DNA from: Moraxellaceae bacterium
GTDB taxonomy: Bacteria > Pseudomonadota > Gammaproteobacteria > Pseudomonadales > Moraxellaceae
DNA: 64,000 nt
Direction of reading: 5' to 3'
NCBI GenBank assembly: GCA_024234595.1
Contig: JACKNZ010000007.1
Location: 62,001 to 126,000 of the forward strand
Below, in pieces: positions 44,597-51,641 of this stretch; the first letter of the stretch is position 1; each line of letters begins with the position of its first letter. Position numbers and translations under genes: made by a program. Below the pieces are notes generated by a model, which had not been told where the DNA came from, did no database searches, and was given only the letters and a program-made list of their open reading frames with translations.

Positions 44597-45688
44597 ATGC
44601 CTAGCAAAAAAACAACACCAACAACAGAGTCAACTATATCTAACCCGCGTTATCGCAAAACTGCACTTGCCTTGAGTGGCTTATTACTATTAGGTAGCAT
44701 AAGCACTTTGGTATGGTTAAATTCAACAAGCACCAATTTACCGTCAGTCTGGCAACAAACAAAAACAAATAACAAAAGTACAGCTACTACTGCTACTGGC
44801 AATGGTCTATCAGCTACCGATAGCAATAGCATAGCGAGTCTTTCTGCCGAAGAGCAACAGCTTGGCGCAAACCTGCAACAACGTTACGGTAAAAAACTTG
44901 ATCATCCTTATTGGCGATTACAAACCATCGAAGCCTTAAAACGCTATTTAATGGAAAAATACCCTTATGATTGGTTAGCCAAACTTAAAACCATGCTTAA
45001 AATATTATTTCCTGAACATTATGAGCAATTACTCGCCTCATTAAATGCCATTGAAAGTTATAACGACTGGATGGCGCAACTAAAACACTCGATGACCTTT
45101 AACAGTCCCGAAGAACGTACCAAAGCAATATGGGATAAACGCTTGCAATTATTTGGTGAGGATGCAAAAGTTATTTGGCAAGCACAAGTTAAACAAGAAA
45201 AAGTAACTGCTGTACTCCAACAGTTAGACCAATCCAATTTGCCACTTAATAGCAAAATAGACCGTTATGTACAAACGCTCAAAGATGTGTATGGCACAGA
45301 AGTCACTGACCCTGATAAATCACAGCCTGTGCAACAAATGGAAGGCTTATTAACACTTAACTCCGTGCAAGAGCAACTGCACAGTATGCCTCCCGAACAA
45401 CGTCAACAGGAATTACGTCACTTACGCAAGGCAATTGGTTTAGATGAGGCGGCACTCAAACGTTGGGATGAATTGGACGCAGAGCGTAATCAACGCGCAA
45501 GCGCTGGCCAATCTTATATGCAAGAACGCGCTGCTTTAGAAAAACAATATCAAGGGGATACCTTAAAATTACATATTCAAGCCTTACAAATTCGTAAGTT
45601 TGGTGCAGAAGAAGCCCAATATATTCGTAATGAGGAAGAAACAGGCTTTTTTCGCTATCAACAACGGCAGCAAATTGGGATTAATTGA
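44597..45688 (+). CDS. lifO: Lipase foldase (lipase-specific chaperone)
   Basis: A 363-residue membrane-anchored periplasmic protein: an N-terminal helix (about 24-45) followed by a low-complexity Thr/Ser/Asn linker (about 46-85) and a long, helical, charged domain. RTKAIWDKRLQLFGEDAKVIW (about 174-194) and the final LEKQYQGDTLKLHIQALQIR / FGAEEAQYIR resemble the lipase-foldase family (PF03280), and the genomic link to a family I lipase supports it. The canonical N-terminal foldase motif (RxxFDY) is not recognisable, so this is a divergent member. It would fold the lipase in the periplasm before type II secretion. Co-transcribed with araC rather than following the lipase gene. Confidence 0.72.
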   Translation: MPSKKTTPTTESTISNPRYRKTALALSGLLLLGSISTLVWLNSTSTNLPSVWQQTKTNNKSTATTATGNGLSATDSNSIASLSAEEQQLGANLQQRYGKKLDHPYWRLQTIEALKRYLMEKYPYDWLAKLKTMLKILFPEHYEQLLASLNAIESYNDWMAQLKHSMTFNSPEERTKAIWDKRLQLFGEDAKVIWQAQVKQEKVTAVLQQLDQSNLPLNSKIDRYVQTLKDVYGTEVTDPDKSQPVQQMEGLLTLNSVQEQLHSMPPEQRQQELRHLRKAIGLDEAALKRWDELDAERNQRASAGQSYMQERAALEKQYQGDTLKLHIQALQIRKFGAEEAQYIRNEEETGFFRYQQRQQIGIN

Positions 45689-45699
45689 AATTTTTCTAG

Positions 45700-45732
45700 G
45701 GACTTAGCTATTACTTTTGATTAGCTAAGTCC
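45700..45732 (+). terminator. Hairpin after the foldase gene
   Basis: An 11-bp perfect stem GGACTTAGCTA / TAGCTAAGTCC lies 11 bp after the stop; the following tail TATTTCT is only moderately T-rich. Confidence 0.6.
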
Positions 45733-45756
45733 TATTTCTAAAAGCTTAAGACTTTT

Positions 45757-46134
45757 TTACGCAAAAAAACCCGCAGGTGATTTTGCTAAAGCCACACTAA
45801 TCAAAAACACATACACCGCCACCGCAGCCAACAAAAATGTTAATTTTTGACCTTGTGTTTTTGCCTTCTTAAACGCCATAACCCCTAAACCAATATACAC
45901 AACTAATAAGGTAATTTTAACGTGTACCCACACTGGAAATTGCTGTGCAACCACCAACATGGCAATTGCTGAAAACAACAACAGCGTATCAATCACATGT
46001 GGCGTAATTTTGACCCATTTGGCTTGTAACTGTGTTGAACCCTGCAACAGCCACAAACCACGTACCATAAACAATAAGCCACTTAATACCACAGCTGTCA
46101 TATGCAGATGTTTAAAAATCACATAACTATCCAT
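45757..46134 (-). CDS. SirB2-family membrane protein
   Basis: A 125-residue protein with four predicted membrane helices and the SirB (PF04247) pattern: YVIFKHLHMTAVVLSGLLFMVRG at the N-terminus and WVKITPHVIDTLLLFSAI near 40-57. The family is named for an effect on invasion gene expression in Salmonella, but its biochemical role is unknown. The ATG lies 2 bp after the BolA stop codon, so the two genes are co-transcribed. No clear terminator follows. Confidence 0.85.
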   Translation of the reverse strand: MDSYVIFKHLHMTAVVLSGLLFMVRGLWLLQGSTQLQAKWVKITPHVIDTLLLFSAIAMLVVAQQFPVWVHVKITLLVVYIGLGVMAFKKAKTQGQKLTFLLAAVAVYVFLISVALAKSPAGFFA

Positions 46135-46136
46135 GT

Positions 46137-46448
46137 TTATACCTCACGTTTATGTTGGCAAGCAGGACTATCAGGTGCTTTACCCAACGCCGCCCATTCC
46201 TCTGGCGTATAGGTATGCAAAGCTAAGGCATGTAAACCTTTTTGCATTTCATCGGTCACTAAAGCATAAATCGCTTGATGACGTTGTACGGCGCGTTTGC
46301 CAATAAAATCAGGCGACACAATCACACATTTAAAATGCGTTTCGGCATTTTCGCCACCACGATGATTGTGTGATTCATTAATCACTTCTAAATGCTCAAC
46401 CGCAAAAGCAGCTTGTAAACGACTGGTCAATAGTGCTTGACGTGACAT
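46137..46448 (-). CDS. BolA-family protein
   Basis: A 103-residue BolA-like protein. LEVINESHNHRGGENAETHFKCVIVS (about 20-45) and the conserved FIGKRAVQRHQAIYALVTDEM are diagnostic; His residues near 28-30 and the conserved HALALHTYTPEEW match the BolA/IbaG fold. Such proteins form [2Fe-2S]-bridged complexes with monothiol glutaredoxins and some act as DNA-binding regulators of shape and stress genes. A Cys near the C-terminus (PACQHKREV) is an addition. First gene of a two-gene operon with the SirB2 gene. Confidence 0.92.
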   Translation of the reverse strand: MSRQALLTSRLQAAFAVEHLEVINESHNHRGGENAETHFKCVIVSPDFIGKRAVQRHQAIYALVTDEMQKGLHALALHTYTPEEWAALGKAPDSPACQHKREV

Positions 46449-46495
46449 ATTTCTAAACCTCTTAAGATTTTGTCGATTCTAACACAAAAAATTAT

Positions 46496-46524
46496 TTGCC
46501 CTTTAGCCAAAATTGGTCTATATT
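46496..46524 (+). promoter_or_regulatory. Putative sigma-70 promoter of the ferritin-like gene
   Basis: TTGCCC (46496-46501) and TATATT (46519-46524) are separated by exactly 17 bp and lie 41 bp before the ATG. Confidence 0.5.
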
Positions 46525-46565
46525 AAGTAGCACCATAGTACCAAATAAAAACAGGAAAAATAATT

Positions 46566-47681
46566 ATGACCATTAACCACCTCAGCAAAACTCCCACAGG
46601 CATTCGTTATTTTCCTGATAAAGATGACATTGCACATCAACTCAATGAGCAACATATTCATGATATTGTTGAGATTTTTAATACTCCGCTACAAGGCACT
46701 TATAATTGGGATTATGCCTCAGTCGATGGCCGTATTCGTAAACTGTATCGTTTAGGCAAAGAACTGAATTGGAATCAAGAAATGGATTTAGATTGGTCAC
46801 AAAATTACTCCAAAGAGAATTATCCTTCCGACACGAGCTTTAATCCTTTTGCAGGTTATGCACCTTTTGAAAATCTCAGTGAAGATGAAAAATTACGTTT
46901 TGCTTGGCATTATCAATCATGGACGTTGTCGCAATTTTTGCATGGTGAACAAGGCGCGTTATTAGTTGCCTCCCAATTAGTGTCTTGCGCACCAACTTTT
47001 GATGCCAAACTTTATGCCTCCTCGCAAACTTTTGATGAAGCACGTCATGTCGAAACCTTTAACCGTTATCTGCAAGAAAAAATCGGTTTTATGTACGAAA
47101 TTACCCCAGCCTTAAAATTATTGGTTGATAAAATATTGGCCGATTCGCGTTGGGATTTAAAATTTATTGGCATGCAAATTGTCATTGAAGGTTTAGCTTT
47201 AGCAGCATTTAATACTATGCGGATGACCTGTTTAGACCCACTATTAAAAGACTTAATTTATTTAGTCACGCGTGATGAGGCACGTCATGTCACGTTTGGT
47301 GTCAACTACTTGGAATATATTGTTAAACACCTTTCTGCTGAAGAAATTGAAGAACGCGCTCAATTTGCTTATGAAGCGTGTGTGGTCATGCGTGAGCGTT
47401 TAATTGCCACCGAAGTCTTTGCCGAATTTGGCTGGGATGTTGAAGCCGCGCGCCGTCATATGCTCGACTCCACCGTGATGCAATATTTTAATAAATTCTT
47501 GTTTACGCGCATTATTCCCAATCTAGCGAGAATCGGCCTATTAACCGAGAGCGTCAGACCAAAATTTGAAGCTTTAGGTATTTTGGAATACGAAAATTTA
47601 GTCAGTGATGGCGATATTGACTGGGCAACCCTCAGTCAACCTTTATACGATGATCCTCAACCACAGCAAGCGGCCGCGTGA
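46566..47681 (+). CDS. Ferritin-like diiron-carboxylate protein
   Basis: A 371-residue alpha-helical protein with the four iron-ligand motifs of the ferritin/ribonucleotide-reductase R2 superfamily: a Glu in FLHGEQGALL (about 120), ExxH in DEARHVETF (about 159-162), a Glu in IVIEGLALAAF (about 221) and ExxH in DEARHVTFG (about 239-242). It should bind a diiron centre; such proteins are oxygenases, desaturases or oxidases. No family name is certain and the substrate is unknown. Neighbouring lipid genes make an acyl substrate conceivable but that is speculation. Monocistronic with its own promoter and terminator. Confidence 0.8.
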   Translation: MTINHLSKTPTGIRYFPDKDDIAHQLNEQHIHDIVEIFNTPLQGTYNWDYASVDGRIRKLYRLGKELNWNQEMDLDWSQNYSKENYPSDTSFNPFAGYAPFENLSEDEKLRFAWHYQSWTLSQFLHGEQGALLVASQLVSCAPTFDAKLYASSQTFDEARHVETFNRYLQEKIGFMYEITPALKLLVDKILADSRWDLKFIGMQIVIEGLALAAFNTMRMTCLDPLLKDLIYLVTRDEARHVTFGVNYLEYIVKHLSAEEIEERAQFAYEACVVMRERLIATEVFAEFGWDVEAARRHMLDSTVMQYFNKFLFTRIIPNLARIGLLTESVRPKFEALGILEYENLVSDGDIDWATLSQPLYDDPQPQQAAA

Positions 47682-47695
47682 TTCAAATCCTCTTT

Positions 47696-47720
47696 CGGCA
47701 GGCATAACAAATGCCTGCCG
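47696..47720 (+). terminator. Terminator of the ferritin-like gene
   Basis: A 10-bp perfect stem CGGCAGGCAT / ATGCCTGCCG with a 5-base loop lies 15 bp after the stop codon, followed by a weak TGCTTTGTT tail. Confidence 0.65.
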
Positions 47721-47750
47721 TGCTTTGTTAACAATCCACTCACAATTTCC

Positions 47751-47808
47751 TTGACATTTACTGTAACAGACTGCTTTATGAGCAATCAAAATAATTATTA
47801 CTCATAAA
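47751..47808 (+). promoter_or_regulatory. Promoter-like site and inverted repeat before the FecR-domain gene
   Basis: A perfect -35 TTGACA (47751-47756) is followed at 18 bp by TTTATG. This -10-like hexamer is part of the inverted repeat TTTATGAG / CTCATAAA (47775-47808), an arrangement expected for a repressor site. Confidence 0.45.
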
Positions 47809-47829
47809 CTCACTAAAGGAAATTGCACT

Positions 47830-48471
47830 ATGTCAACTTGCCAACATTGCCAATCACGCCGTCAATTTTTAAGCACAAGTTTAGTTTTAGGTGCTGGTTT
47901 AATTTTACCTGACTGGAGCTTTGCAGGAGGTTTTAGCCACTCTCTTGGTGACAAAGTATGGGTCAATGGCCGTCTTGCTCATCAAAAATCCCGCATCAAT
48001 GCTAATAGCACCATTAAAACAGGTTCACAAGATACTGCTTTTGTGATTGGTAATAACGCCTTTAAGTTACGCGCCAACAGCGAAGTTAAATTTACTGCCC
48101 TTAATGGTGGCAAAGCAGCCATTTCGACGTTACGACTCATTACGGGTGGTTTGTTAAGTGTGTTTGGCGCAGGCAATAAAAAACTCATTACTAACACTGC
48201 TACCATTGGCATTCGCGGAACTGGCGTTTATATGGAATCGTCACCACAAAGTAGTTATGTGTGTTTATGTTATGGCAAAGTCGATTTAGCCGCTAATCAA
48301 ACACCTGATACTCAAATCCCCTTAGAAGCAAAACATCATCTTGGACAACTGATTAGCGATAACGGCAGCATAGACAATCACGCTATGCAAGGGCATACTG
48401 ACGAGGAATTGGTGGAGCTTGAAGCACTGGTTGGTCGAAAAGTTCCTTTTACTTATCCTTATACTGGCTGA
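47830..48471 (+). CDS. Tat-exported FecR-domain protein
   Basis: A 213-residue protein with a twin-arginine leader (SRRQFLSTSLVLGAGLILP, residues 9-27, cleavage near SFA) and a FecR-type domain (about 40-150: WVNGRLAHQKSRINANSTIKTG, DTAFVIGNNAFKLRANSEVK, LLSVFGAG, TATIGIRGTGVYME). FecR domains usually relay signals from outer membrane receptors or bind glycans/surfaces. A CQHC pair precedes the twin Arg, unusual for a Tat leader. It is 9 bp upstream of a metallo-hydrolase gene and likely cotranscribed. No sigma factor or TonB receptor is adjacent, so classical FecIRA signalling is not supported. Confidence 0.8.
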   Translation: MSTCQHCQSRRQFLSTSLVLGAGLILPDWSFAGGFSHSLGDKVWVNGRLAHQKSRINANSTIKTGSQDTAFVIGNNAFKLRANSEVKFTALNGGKAAISTLRLITGGLLSVFGAGNKKLITNTATIGIRGTGVYMESSPQSSYVCLCYGKVDLAANQTPDTQIPLEAKHHLGQLISDNGSIDNHAMQGHTDEELVELEALVGRKVPFTYPYTG

Positions 48472-48480
48472 GGAGTGGTC

Positions 48481-49305
48481 ATGGCCTTAAAAATACACCA
48501 TCTTAACTGTGGCACAATGTGTCCACATGGCGCACCGTTTATCAATGGTCACGGCAAAATCACCGATGACGGCAAAATGGTTTGCCATTGTTTATTGATA
48601 GAAAGTAATGATGGTTTAGTATTAGTCGATACAGGTTTTGGCATTGAAGATGTCAAACATCCTCATCAACGCCTTGGCCATGCCTTTGTAGCAGGTTCGC
48701 GCCCTGTGGCTGATTATCGCGAAACTGCTTATATGCAAATCAAAGAATTAGGCTTTAATCCAAGTGATGTGCGTCATATTCTAGTGACTCATTTAGATTT
48801 AGACCATGCTGGTGGTTTGGTCGATTTCCCTCAAGCCAAAGTACATATTTTTGCCCCCGAATTTAATGCGGCCATGAATCCCAACTGGCGCGAAAAGCAG
48901 CGTTACAAACCACATCAATGGGCGCATGGTGTAAATTGGCAAACGTATCAAACTCAAGGCGAAAAATGGCAAGGTTTTGACAGTATTCGCGCTATACCAG
49001 AGCTTAAGGATGAGATTTTGTTAGTGCCATTAGTCGGTCATACTCGTGGTCATAGTGGTGTGGCAGTTAATACTAAAGATGGTTGGTTATTACATTGCGG
49101 TGACGCTTATTTTAATCATCAACAAATGGCGGCTGACCCAAGCTGTCCTATTGGCTTAGAGTTATTACAATACAGCTTAGCAGCAAGCAATAAAGACCGT
49201 TTATATAATACTAAACGTTTGCAACAATTAGCCTTAAGCAAAGGCAACGAAGTTCAGCTGTTTAGTGCTCACGACCCTGTTGAGTTGGCGCGTTATCAGC
49301 ATTAA
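48481..49305 (+). CDS. Metallo-beta-lactamase-fold hydrolase
   Basis: A 274-residue cytosolic hydrolase (no signal peptide). The metal-binding motif THLDLDHAGG (HxDxDH) is at about residues 100-109; further likely ligands are in VGHTRGHSGV (His near 195) and LLHCGDAYF (Asp near 214), and the C-terminal SAHDP His near 267. The HxDxDH variant and NCGTMCPHG N-terminus resemble the lactonase/alkylsulfatase-like branch rather than true beta-lactamases; the substrate is unknown. The ATG at 48481 has GAGGAG at 5 nt; the GTG at 48475 lies in that site and is rejected. Confidence 0.85.
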   Translation: MALKIHHLNCGTMCPHGAPFINGHGKITDDGKMVCHCLLIESNDGLVLVDTGFGIEDVKHPHQRLGHAFVAGSRPVADYRETAYMQIKELGFNPSDVRHILVTHLDLDHAGGLVDFPQAKVHIFAPEFNAAMNPNWREKQRYKPHQWAHGVNWQTYQTQGEKWQGFDSIRAIPELKDEILLVPLVGHTRGHSGVAVNTKDGWLLHCGDAYFNHQQMAADPSCPIGLELLQYSLAASNKDRLYNTKRLQQLALSKGNEVQLFSAHDPVELARYQH

Positions 49306-49312
49306 ACATGAA

Positions 49313-49338
49313 CCTCCCCCTTTCTGCTCAGGGGGAGG
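49313..49338. repeat. CCTCCCCC...GGGGGAGG hairpin
   Basis: An 8-bp perfect stem with a 10-base loop begins 8 bp after the hydrolase stop. No T run follows, so it may be a dispersed repeat rather than a terminator. Confidence 0.5.
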
Positions 49339-49409
49339 TGGCATAAATAGTCCTTTATTATCAATAACCGCTATTCGCATGACATTATAATCCAAGCCAT
49401 ATTTGACGA

Positions 49410-49886
49410 ATGTTGACATCTATGTTTTGGTTATTCTCGCTCGTGAGTCACGCGCTGATTGTGACACAACTCCCCATCATTTTTAGTATCTTACTCATCA
49501 CATTGTTGACAGTAAGCTTTTTTTCTTTAACCACGGCACATTACTTAGTCACTCGCCAATGGCTACTTTGGCGTTTATTCAAAGCTTGCATTTTAGCCAC
49601 TATCTTAATTTTTATGATGATAAGCTTAGTAACTTATGGCTTACAACAAGCCGAATTGCAGCATATTCGACTAACATACAAGCCATTTTTGGCGTTGACT
49701 ATTTTTTGTTTGCCGTTGGTAATTTGGCTAATCTCGTTAAAATATTATTTACAGCATCATTGGGGCAAAATCGTGTTGATTTTATTTATCAGTGTCATCA
49801 TCAACCTTGCCATGATAATACTGATTGGCCAAGCCTCTAAATGGGCAACCGACCACGGTTATTATGCCAGTCAATTACTCTTGTAA
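49410..49886 (+). CDS. Hypothetical four-helix membrane protein
   Basis: A 158-residue protein I do not recognise. It has four strongly hydrophobic segments (about 4-30, 55-78, 92-112 and 120-142) with few charged residues, suggesting an inner-membrane protein. No motif is visible. No good Shine-Dalgarno precedes the ATG at 49410; a second ATG at 49422 is equally possible. Its 3' end overlaps the converging olsA gene by 12 bp. Codon composition and length make it plausible but not certain. Confidence 0.55.
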   Translation: MLTSMFWLFSLVSHALIVTQLPIIFSILLITLLTVSFFSLTTAHYLVTRQWLLWRLFKACILATILIFMMISLVTYGLQQAELQHIRLTYKPFLALTIFCLPLVIWLISLKYYLQHHWGKIVLILFISVIINLAMIILIGQASKWATDHGYYASQLLL

Positions 49887-50618
49887 GGCAGCCACCATCA
49901 TTGTTTGTAACTCTTTAGCCAAAGTGCGCTCATCTTTGCCATACACCGAGACCCGAGGCAATAATTTTAATTCCACCTTAATATGTTGCTCACGAATCAC
50001 TCTAAATAAATGTTCGCCAAACTCATCATCACCAATAAATGGTGCAATTGTATGTAATTCGCCATTGGCATCGGTATAACGTAATACCACTGGCTGAATA
50101 TCTGTGCCTGTCACACAGGCAGCATGAAACAAATGATGAAAAAATCTTTTTAAACCCACACCATCAGTGGTTGTGCCTTCTGGAAAAAACAACACCGAAC
50201 GGCCAACTTGTAAATGCTCGGCCATCTGTTTAGCAACCGACTTGGCATCACCCGAACCACGCTTGATATACAAAGTACCGCCTGCTTTAGCCAAACGTCC
50301 CACAACAGGCCATGCTTCCACTTCCGCTTTTGACAAAAAATGTACAGGAAAATGTGCACCAATCACAGGAATATCCAGCCAAGAAATATGATTACTGACC
50401 CACAATGCAGGACGTTTATCGGCTTGCCCAATGACCTTAATGTGTAAACCCAAAATCTGACATAACCGTTTATGCCAAAATTTAATCACAGGCTGCTGAA
50501 AGCGTTGATGGGGCATAAACAGCGCACCCGATGCGGCACCTAATACAAATCCTTCGCCTAAATGCATTCCCAATCGTGCTAATTTTAACCATGATGTTAT
50601 TGAAGATAATTGTGTCAT
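49875..50618 (-). CDS. olsA: Lyso-ornithine lipid O-acyltransferase (PlsC family)
   Basis: A 247-residue acyltransferase with the PlsC motifs SNHISWLD (His-x4-Asp, residues about 74-81) and FFPEGTTTDG (about 143-152), and a hydrophobic N-terminal membrane segment. On its own it could be an ordinary 1-acyl-glycerol-3-phosphate acyltransferase; its position 19 bp downstream of olsB identifies it as OlsA, which adds the second acyl chain to lyso-ornithine lipid at the inner membrane. The ATG has AGGAC upstream. Confidence 0.83.
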   Translation of the reverse strand: MTQLSSITSWLKLARLGMHLGEGFVLGAASGALFMPHQRFQQPVIKFWHKRLCQILGLHIKVIGQADKRPALWVSNHISWLDIPVIGAHFPVHFLSKAEVEAWPVVGRLAKAGGTLYIKRGSGDAKSVAKQMAEHLQVGRSVLFFPEGTTTDGVGLKRFFHHLFHAACVTGTDIQPVVLRYTDANGELHTIAPFIGDDEFGEHLFRVIREQHIKVELKLLPRVSVYGKDERTLAKELQTMMVAALQE

Positions 50619-50637
50619 AACAGTCCTAAATGGATAT

Positions 50638-51429
50638 TTACGCTGTTTTTAGAAAGCGTTGAACATAACGCCCAGCCAAAGTTGCAACATCTAACACAAC
50701 AAAAATATCTGCACAAGAAAATAGTTCATCAAAGTATGCCTCCCCCCCTAGTTTAGCATTCATGCGTAAATAGGCTTTTAATAAGGGCGGTAATTGTACT
50801 TTTTCATCGTTTGTAATGTTATCAAAAAGATTGACTGGTACAGCCTTTTTAGGAACAACTCTCAAAGATTTATCAATAAAATCATTTTCTTCAAAACGTT
50901 GCATAATCGACTTAAATGACACTGCTTCATCTAAGGCAATAGATGCACAGCCAATTAAATAATTAAAATTTTCTGTCAACAAATACTCAGCCAAAGCTGT
51001 CCATAAAACGGTGATTGCTGCACCCGAACGATAGTCAGGATGAACACAGGTTCGACCTATTTCTAACACTCGCCCCGTCAAATGTGGCAATAATGGCGAT
51101 AAATCAAACTCTTGTTCAGAGTAAAATCCTTGCGTTAATCGGGCTTTTTCTGCCGTCAATAGCCGTGTAGTAGCAACCACACAGCCACGTGTAGTATCAT
51201 AAACATTCAAATGCAAACAGTGTGCATCGTAAAAGTCGACATCTAAGCCTTGAGCATGATCAAAATGAACGCCATACGCCTGACTAAAAGTCTGAGCGCG
51301 CAATTTTTGAGCTGACTCAATCGCTGCCGTGCTATGTGCAAACTGTGCAATAAACTTTGCTTGTTTTATAGCTTTAGGCTGACTAGGCTTACAATAAATA
51401 GTTTGTGTTTTAGCTTGCAGTATATTCAT
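50638..51429 (-). CDS. olsB: L-ornithine N-alpha-acyltransferase
   Basis: A 263-residue GNAT-fold acyltransferase of the OlsB/Acetyltransf_5 group, which transfers a 3-hydroxyacyl chain from ACP to the alpha-amino group of ornithine. Seen: LRAQTFSQAYG (about 43-53), GRVLEIGRTCVHPDYRSGAA (about 118-137, the acyl-CoA/ACP-binding loop) and KAYLRMNAKLGGEAYFDELF (about 219-238), all typical. With olsA it makes ornithine lipids, phosphorus-free membrane lipids often induced by phosphate limitation; no clear Pho box was found upstream. GAGGA precedes the ATG. Confidence 0.86.
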   Translation of the reverse strand: MNILQAKTQTIYCKPSQPKAIKQAKFIAQFAHSTAAIESAQKLRAQTFSQAYGVHFDHAQGLDVDFYDAHCLHLNVYDTTRGCVVATTRLLTAEKARLTQGFYSEQEFDLSPLLPHLTGRVLEIGRTCVHPDYRSGAAITVLWTALAEYLLTENFNYLIGCASIALDEAVSFKSIMQRFEENDFIDKSLRVVPKKAVPVNLFDNITNDEKVQLPPLLKAYLRMNAKLGGEAYFDELFSCADIFVVLDVATLAGRYVQRFLKTA

Positions 51430-51641
51430 CGCTTTTTCCTCATTTTTTTATGAGTAATAATCAAAAATTTACTGTAGCCAACCGCTTGTACTATTGAGTT
51501 TGAAGCCTTTAGTCCGCTACAGTCAGGATAAGAGAATGACTCATAACCGTGAACGCAAAGTGACGTTGTCATGACGATTTAAAGTCAGGCTGTTTGACAG
51601 TTATTAGCTAATTTAGGCTCACAATTTCACAAGGATTTGCT

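Noticed and set aside
47830..48471. FecI/FecR/FecA-type iron signalling system
   Set aside because: No sigma factor or TonB-dependent receptor gene is nearby; only the FecR domain is present.
51430..51641. Pho box upstream of olsB
   Set aside because: Only scattered GTCAT half-sites (for example TTGTCATGACG) are visible; no pair of 7-mers with the right spacing.
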